Source: Amycolatopsis nivea
GTDB lineage: Bacteria; Actinomycetota; Actinomycetes; Mycobacteriales; Pseudonocardiaceae
Assembly: GCF_004522235.1 (NCBI RefSeq)
Contig: NZ_SDLT01000010.1
Coordinates: 62,001 to 126,000 of the forward strand
Direction of reading: 5' to 3'
Length of the DNA: 64,000 nt
Of the stretch, positions 53,621-61,934 are shown piece after piece. The notes beneath the pieces were generated by a model. The model was not told the origin of the DNA. It was given only the letters and a program-made list of their open reading frames with translations, and did not search any database. Made by a program: the position numbers and the translations under genes. The number at the start of each line of letters is the position of its first letter. Positions within the stretch are counted from its first letter, which is position 1.

Positions 53621-53932
53621 ATGAAACCCGCACCGAAAATGCAGGCGGTCATGGTGCTCTACCACCTGGGCGAAGACGGCCTGTGGGAGCACCACTTGTT
53701 CGGGGCACTGCGCCGGCACTACGGCGACGCCGAACTGTCCGGCCTGCGCGAGGACCTCATCGGGCTGTCCACCGTCGGCTGGCTGGAGGTGCTCGAACAC
53801 CGCAGCCACCGGGGCCATCTCTTGCGCCGCTACCGGCTCGCCGCATCGGCGAGGCGGCTTGTCGAGTACCAGCTCGATCTTCGCCGGTACCTGCCGGTCG
53901 AACTGCCCGCGCGCACCGGGAACGTCGCATGA
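53621..53932 (+). CDS. Small winged-helix-like protein
   Basis: A 103-residue protein with alternating helices and a RGHLLRRYRLA segment that could be the wing of a PadR- or ArsR-like DNA-binding domain; the match is weak. GAAGGAG lies 8 bases upstream of the ATG. It overlaps the transporter by 4 bases. Possibly a local regulator of the aldehyde dehydrogenase/transporter group. Confidence 0.5.
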   Translation: MKPAPKMQAVMVLYHLGEDGLWEHHLFGALRRHYGDAELSGLREDLIGLSTVGWLEVLEHRSHRGHLLRRYRLAASARRLVEYQLDLRRYLPVELPARTGNVA

Positions 53933-54951
53933 GCGCGCCCGACCCGGCCGCGACCGCGCTGGCCGAGCGATCGCGCCTGGCCGACGGGAAGAAAACCCGG
54001 ATGGGGATGATCTACGCGATCCTCGCCGCGCCCGCCCTCGGCCTCGCCTTCGGCCTGCTGGGGTCGATCGTCTCCGCGCCGCCGTTCGACCGGCAGCAGC
54101 CGACCGGCGCGTTCGTTCTCGTGGCCGCACTGCAGGTGCCCTTCGGCGTCCTCGCCATCGCTATCTTCCTGCTCGTCACCGGCACCTGGCGAGACGCCGC
54201 GCGGATTCTCGGCCACCGGGTCAGCTGGTGGAATCTGTTCGTCGCGGTCGGCGGGTTCGTGGGCGACTTGTGCTTCGCCGCCGCCTCGGGCCTGATCGGT
54301 GGCGCTCTCGCCGGTTCGATCGGCGGGCTCGCCGGGGTGGTCGGAGCGATCATCGCGGCTGTGCTCTACCGCGAACGCATCCTCCGCGCGTCCACTCTGG
54401 TCGGTCTCGCGGCCCTGGCATCCGGGATCTGGCTGGCCGTCTCCGGCGGCGAACTCGGCGCCCCGACGCATGGCTGGTACTTCGTGGTCGGTCTGCTGAT
54501 CATCGTGGCCGCGGTGCTCACCTGGGGCTTCGAGAGCTTCGCCATCACCGCGGGCACCGACCTGATGCCGCCGGAGAGTTTCCTGTGGTGGCGGGCTTTC
54601 CTCGAACTGCTCATCGCCGACATCCTGCTCGCAGCGCTGTTCCCGGAGGGCCGGCACATCGCCGCGGCCGCCTGGTCCCAGCCGCGGCTCGTGGCGATCG
54701 GCGCGGTGATCGGGCTGGGCTGGGCGATCTGGATGATCATGGGCTACTACATCGGAATCTCCTACGCCGGAGCGGTGCGCGGCGGCGTGCTGACCAACAC
54801 CCTCGCGTTCTTCTTCATCGCCTTCTTCTCCCTCACTGTCTACGGTGCACCGTTCAGCACCTACGTGATCGTCGGTTCGGCGATCACCATCGTCGGCACC
54901 CTTTTCATCGTCACCGAACCCAAAGCCCACCTGACGCGCTTGCGTTCCTGA
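53929..54951 (+). CDS. DMT/EamA-like ten-helix transporter
   Basis: A 340-residue integral membrane protein with about 10 helices in two halves. The first half has SGLIGGALAGSIGGLAGVVGAIIAAVLYRERI, and the second MGYYIGISYAGAVRGGVLTN, the internal-repeat style of drug/metabolite transporters; the rhamnose-transporter branch is an alternative. It is coupled to the upstream small gene. The substrate is presumably the sugar-like compound of this region (inference). Confidence 0.7.
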   Translation: MSAPDPAATALAERSRLADGKKTRMGMIYAILAAPALGLAFGLLGSIVSAPPFDRQQPTGAFVLVAALQVPFGVLAIAIFLLVTGTWRDAARILGHRVSWWNLFVAVGGFVGDLCFAAASGLIGGALAGSIGGLAGVVGAIIAAVLYRERILRASTLVGLAALASGIWLAVSGGELGAPTHGWYFVVGLLIIVAAVLTWGFESFAITAGTDLMPPESFLWWRAFLELLIADILLAALFPEGRHIAAAAWSQPRLVAIGAVIGLGWAIWMIMGYYIGISYAGAVRGGVLTNTLAFFFIAFFSLTVYGAPFSTYVIVGSAITIVGTLFIVTEPKAHLTRLRS

Positions 54952-54962
54952 ACGGAGAACTC

Positions 54963-55235
54963 ATGTCCACCCGACCGTCCACATCGGACTGGCCAGACGA
55001 CGACGCGCTCGCCGACGCCTACCTGCGCCGCAGCGCTCGGGCCAAGCTGCGCCGCCTGTCCGGACTCATCGTCTTGTGCGCTCTCCTGCTGGCCGTGCTC
55101 GTGCTGATCTACTCGCAAGGCTGGTATTCCGGCTCCGGGGCAGGCGGCGCGGGCTGGGTCTTCGTCGGCATCGGCGTCGCGGCCGCGGCGATCGCCGCCG
55201 TCGTCATCGACATCGTCTACCGGAAGGAACTCTGA
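54963..55235 (+). CDS. Small two-helix membrane protein, 90 aa
   Basis: A 90-residue protein: acidic N-terminus (DWPDDDALADAYLRR), basic linker, then two transmembrane helices (about residues 32-50 and 63-85), ending IVYRKEL. GGAGAA precedes the ATG. It follows the transporter by 11 bases and may be a small accessory subunit. No family recognised. Confidence 0.65.
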   Translation: MSTRPSTSDWPDDDALADAYLRRSARAKLRRLSGLIVLCALLLAVLVLIYSQGWYSGSGAGGAGWVFVGIGVAAAAIAAVVIDIVYRKEL

Positions 55236-55239
55236 AGTC

Positions 55240-55392
55240 ATGTCCGCATCCGAAACCGGACCCGCGCCGGACGCCCGGGAGCTGCCGTTGCTCAACGCAC
55301 GCCGTTGGGCGTTGGGATTCCTCGCCTTCGCAGTGGTCCTCGCGATTGTCTTCTCCCAATTCCTGATCGGCTTCGCCGCCCACGCGCACTGA
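55240..55392 (+). CDS. Tiny single-helix membrane protein, 50 aa
   Basis: A 50-residue protein with a hydrophilic N-terminus containing ELPLLNARRWALG and one transmembrane helix (about residues 24-46), ending AAHAH. It begins 4 bases after the stop of the 90-residue protein, so coupling is likely. The pairing of two tiny membrane proteins with a transporter suggests a multi-subunit carrier. Short length keeps confidence moderate. Confidence 0.6.
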   Translation: MSASETGPAPDARELPLLNARRWALGFLAFAVVLAIVFSQFLIGFAAHAH

Positions 55393-55434
55393 GCGGCGGC
55401 GCGAACTGGTCTTCCGCTCCCGCAGCGAGGGCCG

Positions 55435-55560
55435 AGGCACCTCGACCGCGGCGGGGAATTCGTCGATCGTCCACTTTCCTCCTCGCTGATCCGGGTAGGA
55501 CATCACCGCCCACAAAGGATCGACGCGGCCCATTCTTCGCGCAATGCCGCTGCTCGATCA
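55435..55560 (-). pseudogene. SAM-methyltransferase N-terminal fragment (putative)
   Basis: The minus frame encodes GRVDPLWAVMSYPDQ and GGKWTIDEF, which resemble the N-terminal lead-in of actinobacterial class I SAM-dependent methyltransferases. The homology is lost after about 35 residues, and no glycine-rich SAM motif follows. A remnant; family call is by pattern only. Confidence 0.35.
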
Positions 55561-55985
55561 GTCACGGTGGTGCCTCTCTTCGGCGATGAGGACCAGGCAT
55601 GACTGCGTCAGCGGGGACGGCGATTTCGCGCGCCAAGAAGGCTTGGACGCGGACCCTGCCTCCGCATGACGCCTGGTTCTTTGATTGCGGTGAGCGATAG
55701 ATACGTTTCCCCGGGTTCGCTTTCGACACTGTCGTTCTGTTTTAGCGCGCATCAGTCCAAAGGTTCCAGCGTGGCCAGCTCGGCCGTCTTCGCTGCCTTT
55801 CAGGAGTCGGCGGTCGACGGGGCGACGGCTCGACCCTGAGGTGGCACAGTGAGCTCACCGAACAGAAACCGCGTGACAGGCGTCGCCAAGCAGGCTGCGG
55901 CCGCGGTGCTGGACACGCTGAACTGCTCAAGATCTTGTGCGAGGGCGCGCGTGACGCGTCGCCGAGACCGTTGTCGCTCTCGCAG
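55561..55985. other. Non-coding or fully decayed sequence
   Basis: No frame here has actinobacterial codon bias over a useful length. Composition is more even than in the flanking operons, consistent with decayed gene remnants. Confidence 0.4.
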
Positions 55986-55989
55986 GGCA

Positions 55990-56130
55990 TGCGGTGGTCG
56001 TGCTGGATCGTTTCGACGGAATAAGCCTGCGGACGTTGGCCGAGTTGCTGGGCTCGACGCCGCCATCGGCGAGCAGGCTGTGCGGCCGGCTGGAGGTGGT
56101 CAGGTTCCTCGTGAGGCACTTCCCGAGCGA
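55990..56130 (+). pseudogene. Helix-turn-helix regulator fragment
   Basis: VVLDRFDGISLRTLAELLGS followed by PPSASRLCGRLEVVRFLVR reads as a MarR- or LuxR-like helix-turn-helix (recognition helix SASRLCGRLE). It starts without a sensible N-terminus and soon turns into arginine-rich noise after PSDGR, with a better frame continuing in another register at 56133. Probably one broken gene. Confidence 0.4.
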
Positions 56131-56132
56131 CG

Positions 56133-56267
56133 GTCGACTACGCCGTGCGCGTGCTCGGCCACGTCGGAAACGCGGACGCAGTCGAGGTCCTCTGTCGGCT
56201 TGGCGACGACCCGGAGCTTGGGAGTGCAGCGTTCAGTTCGCTACGGCGTTTGGCCCGAGATCGGTAG
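56133..56267 (+). pseudogene. HEAT-repeat-like fragment
   Basis: In the frame from 56133 to the TAG at 56265-56267 the translation reads DYAVRVLGHVGNADAVEVLC, then RLGDDPELGSAAFSSLRRLA, two helices in HEAT/armadillo style. No start or upstream repeats are found in frame. It looks like the C-terminus of a lost repeat protein, or a frameshifted continuation of the preceding fragment. Confidence 0.35.
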
Positions 56268-56541
56268 CTACCTTCCGGTCTCGCCGGACCGGAGGGCAGC
56301 AACGGACCGCCTCTCAGCGTCACGTGTGGCTGGTCCGTGCCGGAGACCAACGTCAGCAGCGGGCCCCTCTCTGTCTGCCAATCCGGCGAAGTCCACCCAG
56401 CATTCGAAGGACCGAGCGTGTTTTCCAGCAGAGGCTCTCGCGACCGTCTGCGCACCGCATCAGAATGCATCACCTAGGGTGACGCATTCTGTGCACGCTG
56501 CTATCATCCGTCCCGGATCGGCTTGGGGGAGGGGTTCGCGT

Positions 56542-58809
56542 ATGGATTGGATCGGCTTAGGGGATGCGGTCCTCAGGGGCGTCGCAGTGGACGGCGTGGC
56601 GAAAGGCGTCGCCGGCGGGGTGGCCAAGTCTCTCCAGCGGAAACTCGGGGACGTGCCGACAGGCAACGCGGATCTGGCGGACCGGCTGAAGGACGCCTGC
56701 AAGGATCCCGCGTTTCAGGACGCGTTGCTGCGGGGACTCAGGCGGCGCGAGCCCCGACGCGACGCCGCCAGGCCCACAGCGCCAGACCCCTTTTTCAACC
56801 AAGAAATTCTGCGTGAGCTCCGCCCGAAGCCGGGACTGTGGCTCCTTGTCGGTCCTCCGGGTGGAGGGAAACACACTCTGGCGATGTGATGGGCGCACCA
56901 TTGGACGCCCCAGTTCCACGACGGCTGTGTGAGAGTGAACCTGGACAACCACCGGGTCGACGGGTCGCTGGACACGGCCAGCGTCCTGGTTTCCGTTTTG
57001 CAGGATCTGGGAATTCCCGCTTCTGACATCAGCGACGATCCCCGGCGGCTCCCTCGGCAGTATCAAAACGCGTCTCTGGAATATCATTTTCTTCTGGTTC
57101 TCGAGAATCTGCGTCACTCGGACGACGTCAGCATCTTGCAACCGGTTTCGCCGGTAAATCTCGTTCTCGTGACCACTGCCGCGGCTGACTGTCGGCTGCG
57201 TTCCGAGGTCACTCTCGATCGCGTGGTCGAACTGCCCATGCTGGACGATGCGCCGTCCAGGAAGGTGCTGGAATCGCGGTGTGCCCCTTCGGTTCTGGAC
57301 GCCGAACCGGACGCGACTGACGAACTGCTCGGCTTGTGTGGCGGTCGACCGCGGATCCTCGTTCAAGCAGGTGTTGCTCTCCAGTACGCGAGGGCGGCCG
57401 GTCCCGGCACGGTTGTGCGAGATTTTCTCGAGACGCTGCCGGCCGAGGGGCTCGCCGGGGCCGATGATGTGATAGCTGAGGCCGTGCGGCGGGCGTTCGA
57501 CTCCTTGGGTGCGCACAACCACGCATTGATCGCTGCTCTGGCGGCATACCCCGCGGCAGGCATCACGCCCGACAGCGCGCAGGCAGCGGCAGGATTCCCG
57601 GTCACCCGGAGCGACCTGGCGAAGCTGGTGACGGGCTTCGTTCTCGCGAAAGGCCCTGACGAACGTCCGGTGATGGACGAAGTGACGCGGCGGTACGTAC
57701 CCGCCCTGCTTCCCGCGGACTGTCAGCCGCCGGCCGCCGCGGTGTCGCAAAGGTTGTTGCGCTGGTTGATGGAGAAGGCTCGGGAAGCGGACAGCGATCC
57801 TGGTCGGCTGCGGGTCCCTGAACAGTCGACTGTGAGAGGTGATGCCGTGCGGGCCAAGGCCGAGCTTGGCATGCTCCTCGACCTCGTCACCGAAGTCGTC
57901 CGTGACGCGTGCGGGGCTGGACAAGACAGCGAAGTCTGTCTGCTGGTCATGAACTTGGAACTGTTCGCGAATCGAAGGAGCCTGCACTCGTGGTTCCAGG
58001 TGCTCAACGGCTACCGGATCACCAGCGCTCGCCGGATCGGCGACCCCTTCGTCCTGATTCGCGCCTACTCGATGCATGCGCGCATGCACTTCCTGCAATA
58101 CCGCTTCGAGAAAGCGCAGGCTCAATTAGATCTGGCATGGGCGCAGGTTGACGAGGTCGAGAAGCGCGGCCTTGGCGACGAGGCCCTGCGACGCAGGGTC
58201 CGGTCTTCAGTGCTCGAGATGCAGGCGCGACTGCTGGAGATGCGGGCAGATGACGGCGATCATCGACTCTACTCGGGGGCGTTGGAGTGCATGCGGCAGG
58301 CGATTGAAATCGACCGGGAACTGGGCGAGGTCAGCATCCGCGACCTGAGTATTCACCTTCGGATGGGCGCGAACATCCACTGGAAGGCGGGGGAAGCGGG
58401 CCTGCCTGCGGAGATGGACGAGGCGCGACGGTGGGTCGACAAGTCCGTCAGCATCAGCGTGGACGACGTCAACCGCGGCCGCGCGGAGATGGTCCGGGCG
58501 AAAGTGTGCGGCGCTTCGCGGGAATTTACGAGGGCGCTTTGCGCGCACGATGAAGCGCGTCGGCTGCTCGGCAAGGAGGATGCGGGCCCGTACGAGCGCG
58601 AGCTTTGCGAAATCGATGCCCGGTTGACGGCTCTGCGCGGTCTGTTCGACGATGCCATCGAGAAATGGGCCAAGTTGATGGACCGGGCAGTCAGTAGCGG
58701 AAGCCACGACTTGGAGCGCTATTCGCGTGAAATATCCAGGCTTCGTGGGAAAACTGTCCCGGGACGTTTCCGAAGGTTTTTCAAACGGGGCTCGCAAGAT
58801 GATTGTTAA
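56542..58809 (+). pseudogene. STAND-type P-loop NTPase with helical repeats, interrupted by one in-frame TGA
   Basis: One frame of 756 codons is broken only by a TGA at 56887-56889 (codon 116). The start ATG has GGGGGAGGGG upstream. Residues 1-100 form a small helical domain; GPPGGGKHTLAM is the Walker A loop, in which the usual Ser/Thr after Lys is His. The TGA then replaces one residue before WAHHWTPQFHDG and VRVNLDNH, exactly where STAND ATPases read WAH...FPDG..YVNL. The remaining ~630 residues show AEGLAGADDVI-type helical arms and C-terminal TPR-like repeats (QLDLAWAQVDE, CMRQAIEIDRE, ALCAHDEARRL). A GTG at 56929 could allow a P-loop-less downstream product. Most simply a recent pseudogene. 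Confidence 0.7.
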
Positions 58810-58908
58810 TGCTCAGAGGATCTGCGTCTTTCGCGTCGGGGCCAAGGGCAGTGAACTCGCCGTGAAGCCGGGTCGGCCTGGCCGGAGCGACCAGGACTGA
58901 CTCGCATA

Positions 58909-59144
58909 GTGATCTCCGAACCGTCCTTCGCAGGCGTCGCGGCGGATGTCGGAGCAGCCGTACGGATAGCGATCTCCGCACGGGTCGACGCTTTGGACGC
59001 CGAGACCGCGAGCCAGCCCGGGCCGGACGAGGCTGCCTTGCTCGACGCAGTGGCCCTGGTCGAGGCGGCGGAGCGGATCACGGATCAGATGACCGACATG
59101 CAAGCCGCTCAGTCGAGCGCGCTCGCTTGTGTAGAGGTTGTCCG
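58909..59144 (+). pseudogene. Orphan fragment abutting the tRNA
   Basis: A frame with good codon bias encodes GVAADVGAAVRIAISARVDA and ALLDAVALVEAAERITDQM, faintly like the N-terminal helices of DUF222/HNH proteins. It runs straight into the tRNA antisense at 59145, where it cannot be coding, and its first codon lacks a ribosome site. Probably the stump of a gene cut at the tRNA. Confidence 0.35.
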
Positions 59145-59218
59145 TGCCCCCGGTGAGATTCGAACTCACACTGGACGGGTTTTGAATCCGTTGCCTCTGC
59201 CAGTTGGGCTACGGGGGC
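59145..59218 (-). tRNA. tRNA with CAA anticodon (Leu-type), short variable loop
   Basis: The minus strand folds as a complete cloverleaf: acceptor GCCCCCG/CGGGGGC (7 perfect pairs), T-arm GTGAG-TTCGAAT-CTCAC, anticodon stem ACGGA/CCCGT with loop TTCAAAA and anticodon CAA, discriminator A, no encoded CCA. CAA decodes leucine TTG, but the variable region is only 5 bases (CCAGT), whereas bacterial tRNA-Leu has a long arm. The D-stem is 3 bp and the anticodon stem has one A-C mismatch. The isotype is therefore uncertain. Confidence 0.75.
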
Positions 59219-59424
59219 GCAGTGCCGGAAACTTTACGGGACCCGTCCTCCCCTCCGGCGACCGGGTCCGGTGATCGGCGGTGATCGACTTGGGGCCGGG
59301 GCTGGGTGTCGCCCGCCACTTCGTGGTGAACGCCATCGTGGGATCTGGATCGGTCCCGGTACGCTGGGCTCTCGCGGGTGACCGCGTGTCGAAGACGTCC
59401 CGCCGAGCCTTCAGGAGGACACCG

Positions 59425-60039
59425 GTGACCGAACAGGCTGCCGAGTCGAACGGCGCCGCCGCCGGCGTGCCGCAGCGACGGGTGCTCGTCGCGGAAGACG
59501 AGGCGCTCATCCGGCTCGACCTGGTGGAGATGCTGCGCGAAGAGGGCTACGAGGTGGTCGGCGAGGCCGGCGACGGCGAGGAGGCCATCGCGCTGGCCAC
59601 CGATCTCAAGCCGGACCTCGTGATCCTCGACGTCAAGATGCCGAAGCTCGACGGCATCGAGGCGGCCGCGCGGATCACCGGCGACCGGATCGCGCCGGTC
59701 GTCATTCTCACCGCGTTCAGCCAGCGCGACCTCGTCGAACGGGCCCGCGACGCGGGCACCATGGCGTACCTGGTGAAACCGTTCGCCAAACGCGATCTCG
59801 TGCCCGCGATCGAGCTGGCCGTCAGCCGGTTCTCCGAGCTGCAGGCCCTCGAGGCCGAGGTCGCCGGGCTCACCGACCGGCTCGAGACCCGCAAGGTCAT
59901 CGACCGGGCGAAGGGCCTGCTGATGAGCCGTCAGGGGCTCACCGAGCCCGACGCGTTCCGCTGGATCCAGCGCACCGCGATGGACCGGCGCACCACGATG
60001 AAGGCCGTCGCCGAGGCGGTCGTGGAAAGCATCGGCTGA
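59425..60039 (+). CDS. pdtaR: ANTAR-domain response regulator PdtaR
   Basis: A 204-residue two-domain regulator. The receiver domain (residues ~16-130) has the acidic pocket VAEDEALIRLD, the phosphoacceptor Asp in VILDVKMP and the Lys in YLVKPF. The C-terminal ANTAR domain (about 140-200) reads LETRKVIDRAKGLLM and ends with helices ATMDRRTTMK-like; it binds paired RNA hairpins to prevent termination. This is the arrangement of mycobacterial PdtaR (Rv1626), partnered by the PdtaS kinase. GTG 59425 has AGGAGG 8 bases upstream; longer frames lack this. Confidence 0.92.
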   Translation: MTEQAAESNGAAAGVPQRRVLVAEDEALIRLDLVEMLREEGYEVVGEAGDGEEAIALATDLKPDLVILDVKMPKLDGIEAAARITGDRIAPVVILTAFSQRDLVERARDAGTMAYLVKPFAKRDLVPAIELAVSRFSELQALEAEVAGLTDRLETRKVIDRAKGLLMSRQGLTEPDAFRWIQRTAMDRRTTMKAVAEAVVESIG

Positions 60040-60060
60040 GCAACCGGCAAGCACCCGGGG

Positions 60061-60095
60061 AAGCGGGCGTGACCAGGGGGTCGCGCCCGCTTTTT
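60061..60095 (+). terminator. Intrinsic terminator after pdtaR
   Basis: AAGCGGGCG (60061-60069) pairs with CGCCCGCTT (60084-60092), and inner GACC/GGTC extends the stem to about 14 pairs with a T-G wobble. A run of five T follows at 60091-60095: a classic rho-independent terminator 21 bases past the stop. Confidence 0.9.
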
Positions 60096-60640
60096 CGTGG
60101 CCCGGCACTCCGGAAACGCCGGAAACCGTTCCGGAGAGTCACCGCCCGGCCCCGGAGCGCGCTCCCGCCCAGCGGGACTGCCGTCCGGTTCGCCGCGTCC
60201 GTCCCGGCTCGCCGTGTCGCGCCGAAACCTGGGCGCCGACCAGCGAAAACCCTTCTGCGGCACCGGTTCGCGACCCACCCGTGCGGGTTGATCTGCCCTG
60301 CGCGAAAGGGCAAGGTTGCTACCTTGGAGGCCGGGGGATCGTGGTGTCGGTCACGATGACAGAGGGGATGTTCTTACACTGCCTCCATCGATCGGACGTC
60401 AGGTCTAGGTCCGTTCGAGGGGTGCTCGGACACGAAGAGTCATTCACTCGGTCGTTGCAATCAGACGATCGAGTGTAAATCGTCCGTTAATTCTCGTGAC
60501 GACCGTCACGATGTGGATACAAGACTCGCTGTGACTCTGTGCAACACCTCACCCGGCGGCTACGTTCAGCGCCCAGTCGAAGTCCCACGCAGGGACCCGC
60601 CGTTCCGCAGGAGCGTGGCGGGTGGCATTTGGAGGAACGA
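60096..60640. other. Long leader and promoter region of livK
   Basis: About 545 bases without a convincing gene. It contains the inverted repeat at 60494-60511 and an A/T-richer stretch from about 60400 to 60540 (TTGCAATC, TGTAAATC, TTAATTC) that should hold the livK promoter. Confidence 0.5.
60494..60511. promoter_or_regulatory. Perfect inverted repeat upstream of livK
   Basis: TCGTGAC (60494-60500), GACC, GTCACGA (60505-60511). A lone half site GGTCACGA is at 60349-60356. Likely an operator for an amino-acid-responsive regulator; identity unknown. Confidence 0.55.
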
Positions 60641-61846
60641 GTGCAGAGAGCACGACTCACTAAGGTCATCGTGCTGGCCGCGGCGGGAGTCATCTCCCTT
60701 GGCGCCTGCTCGGCGCGGACCGGCGGTGACTCGGGTGGCGACAGCGGCGCGCCGCAGGCCGCGGCCCCGTCGGCGGCGGCGAACGCGGCGGACCCGGCGG
60801 GAGACGGCAAGGCGCAGTGCGCGCCGACCTCGATCGCCTACGCCGGCACGATCAACGGCGCGAACGCGGCCCTGGGCCAGAACATCCTCAAGGGCGCGAA
60901 GCTGGCGGTCGACCAGCACAACAAGGCGAACCCCGGCTGCCAGGTCAAGCTCGCGGAGTTCGACACCGAGGGCACCCCGGACAAGGCGCCGGGCATCGTG
61001 ACCCAGATCGTCAACACCCCGGGCATCATCGGCGTCATCGGCCTCCCGTTCTCGGGCGAGTCGAAGGCCGCGGGCAACATCTTCAACTCCGCGGGCCTCG
61101 TCGCCGTGACGCCGTCCGCGACCAACCCGTCGCTCGCCCAGAACGGCTGGAAGACCTTCTTCCGCGCACTGGGCAACGACAACGCGCAGGGCCCGGCCGC
61201 CGCGAAGTTCATCACCGGCGAGCTCAAGGCCAACAAGGTCTGCGTGATCGAGGACGACTCCGAGTACGGCACCGGTCTCGCCGCCTCGACCGTCAAGGCG
61301 CTCGGCGACAAGGCGAGCTGCCAGGACAAGGTCAAGACGAAGCAGACCGACTTCTCCGCCGTGGTCAACAAGATCAAGAACGAGAAGCCGGACGCGATCT
61401 TCTACTCGGGCTACTACCAGGAAGCCGCTCCGTTCGCGCAGCAGCTGAACGACGCGGGCGTCAAGGCCAAGTTCGTCGGCCCGGACGGCGTGAAGGACGA
61501 CCTGTTCGTGAAGGGCGCCGGCGACGCCGCGGCCAACGCGTACTTCACCTGCCCCTGCGTGCCCGCCGACCAGTTCACCAAGTTCACCGACGCCTACAAG
61601 GCGGCGACCGGCGTCGACCCGGGCACCTACTCGCCCGAGGCCTACGACGTCGCGACGATCCTGCTGAAGGGCATCGACGCGGGCAAGAAGGACCGCGCCG
61701 GCCTGCTGGACTTCGTGAAGACCTACGACGGCCAGGGCATCACGAAGCACTTCAAGTGGGACGACCACGGCGAGCTCGCCGCGACCACCGTGTGGACCTA
61801 CAAGGTGGAGAACGGGAAGATCGTCCGCAACACCGAGATCAAGTAG
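60641..61846 (+). CDS. livK: Branched-chain amino-acid ABC transporter, substrate-binding lipoprotein
   Basis: A 401-residue lipoprotein. The signal peptide VIVLAAAGVISLGAC ends in lipobox LGAC with the lipidated Cys near residue 25, followed by a Gly/Ala-rich linker. The mature domain is a periplasmic binding protein type 1 of the Leu/Ile/Val group (QNILKGAKLAVDQHN; GLPFSGESKAAGNIFN; DDSEYGTGLA; FYSGYYQEAAPFAQQL). It binds the ligand outside the membrane for LivHMGF import. GTG 60641 has GGAGG 5 bases upstream. Confidence 0.93.
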   Translation: MQRARLTKVIVLAAAGVISLGACSARTGGDSGGDSGAPQAAAPSAAANAADPAGDGKAQCAPTSIAYAGTINGANAALGQNILKGAKLAVDQHNKANPGCQVKLAEFDTEGTPDKAPGIVTQIVNTPGIIGVIGLPFSGESKAAGNIFNSAGLVAVTPSATNPSLAQNGWKTFFRALGNDNAQGPAAAKFITGELKANKVCVIEDDSEYGTGLAASTVKALGDKASCQDKVKTKQTDFSAVVNKIKNEKPDAIFYSGYYQEAAPFAQQLNDAGVKAKFVGPDGVKDDLFVKGAGDAAANAYFTCPCVPADQFTKFTDAYKAATGVDPGTYSPEAYDVATILLKGIDAGKKDRAGLLDFVKTYDGQGITKHFKWDDHGELAATTVWTYKVENGKIVRNTEIK

Positions 61847-61870
61847 CTCACCGCTTTCGGTTCCAGTACC

Positions 61871-61913
61871 GGGGTGCGGGCCAGGCGGCGAGATCCCGCC
61901 GGGCCCGCACCCC
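61871..61913 (+). terminator. Intercistronic stem-loop between livK and livH
   Basis: GGGGTGCGGGCC (61871-61882) pairs with GGCCCGCACCCC (61902-61913), and an inner GGCGG/CCGCC pair extends it. It lies in the 88-base gap after livK and has no T-run. It is likely an attenuator or mRNA-stability hairpin that makes the binding protein more abundant than the permeases. Confidence 0.75.
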
Positions 61914-61934
61914 GGACCCACATGGAGAACTAGT

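Noticed and set aside
56887..56889. Selenocysteine or programmed read-through at the TGA in the STAND gene
   Set aside because: The family has no catalytic Cys/Sec at this position and no stem-loop resembling a bacterial SECIS was recognised just downstream. A nonsense mutation is simpler.
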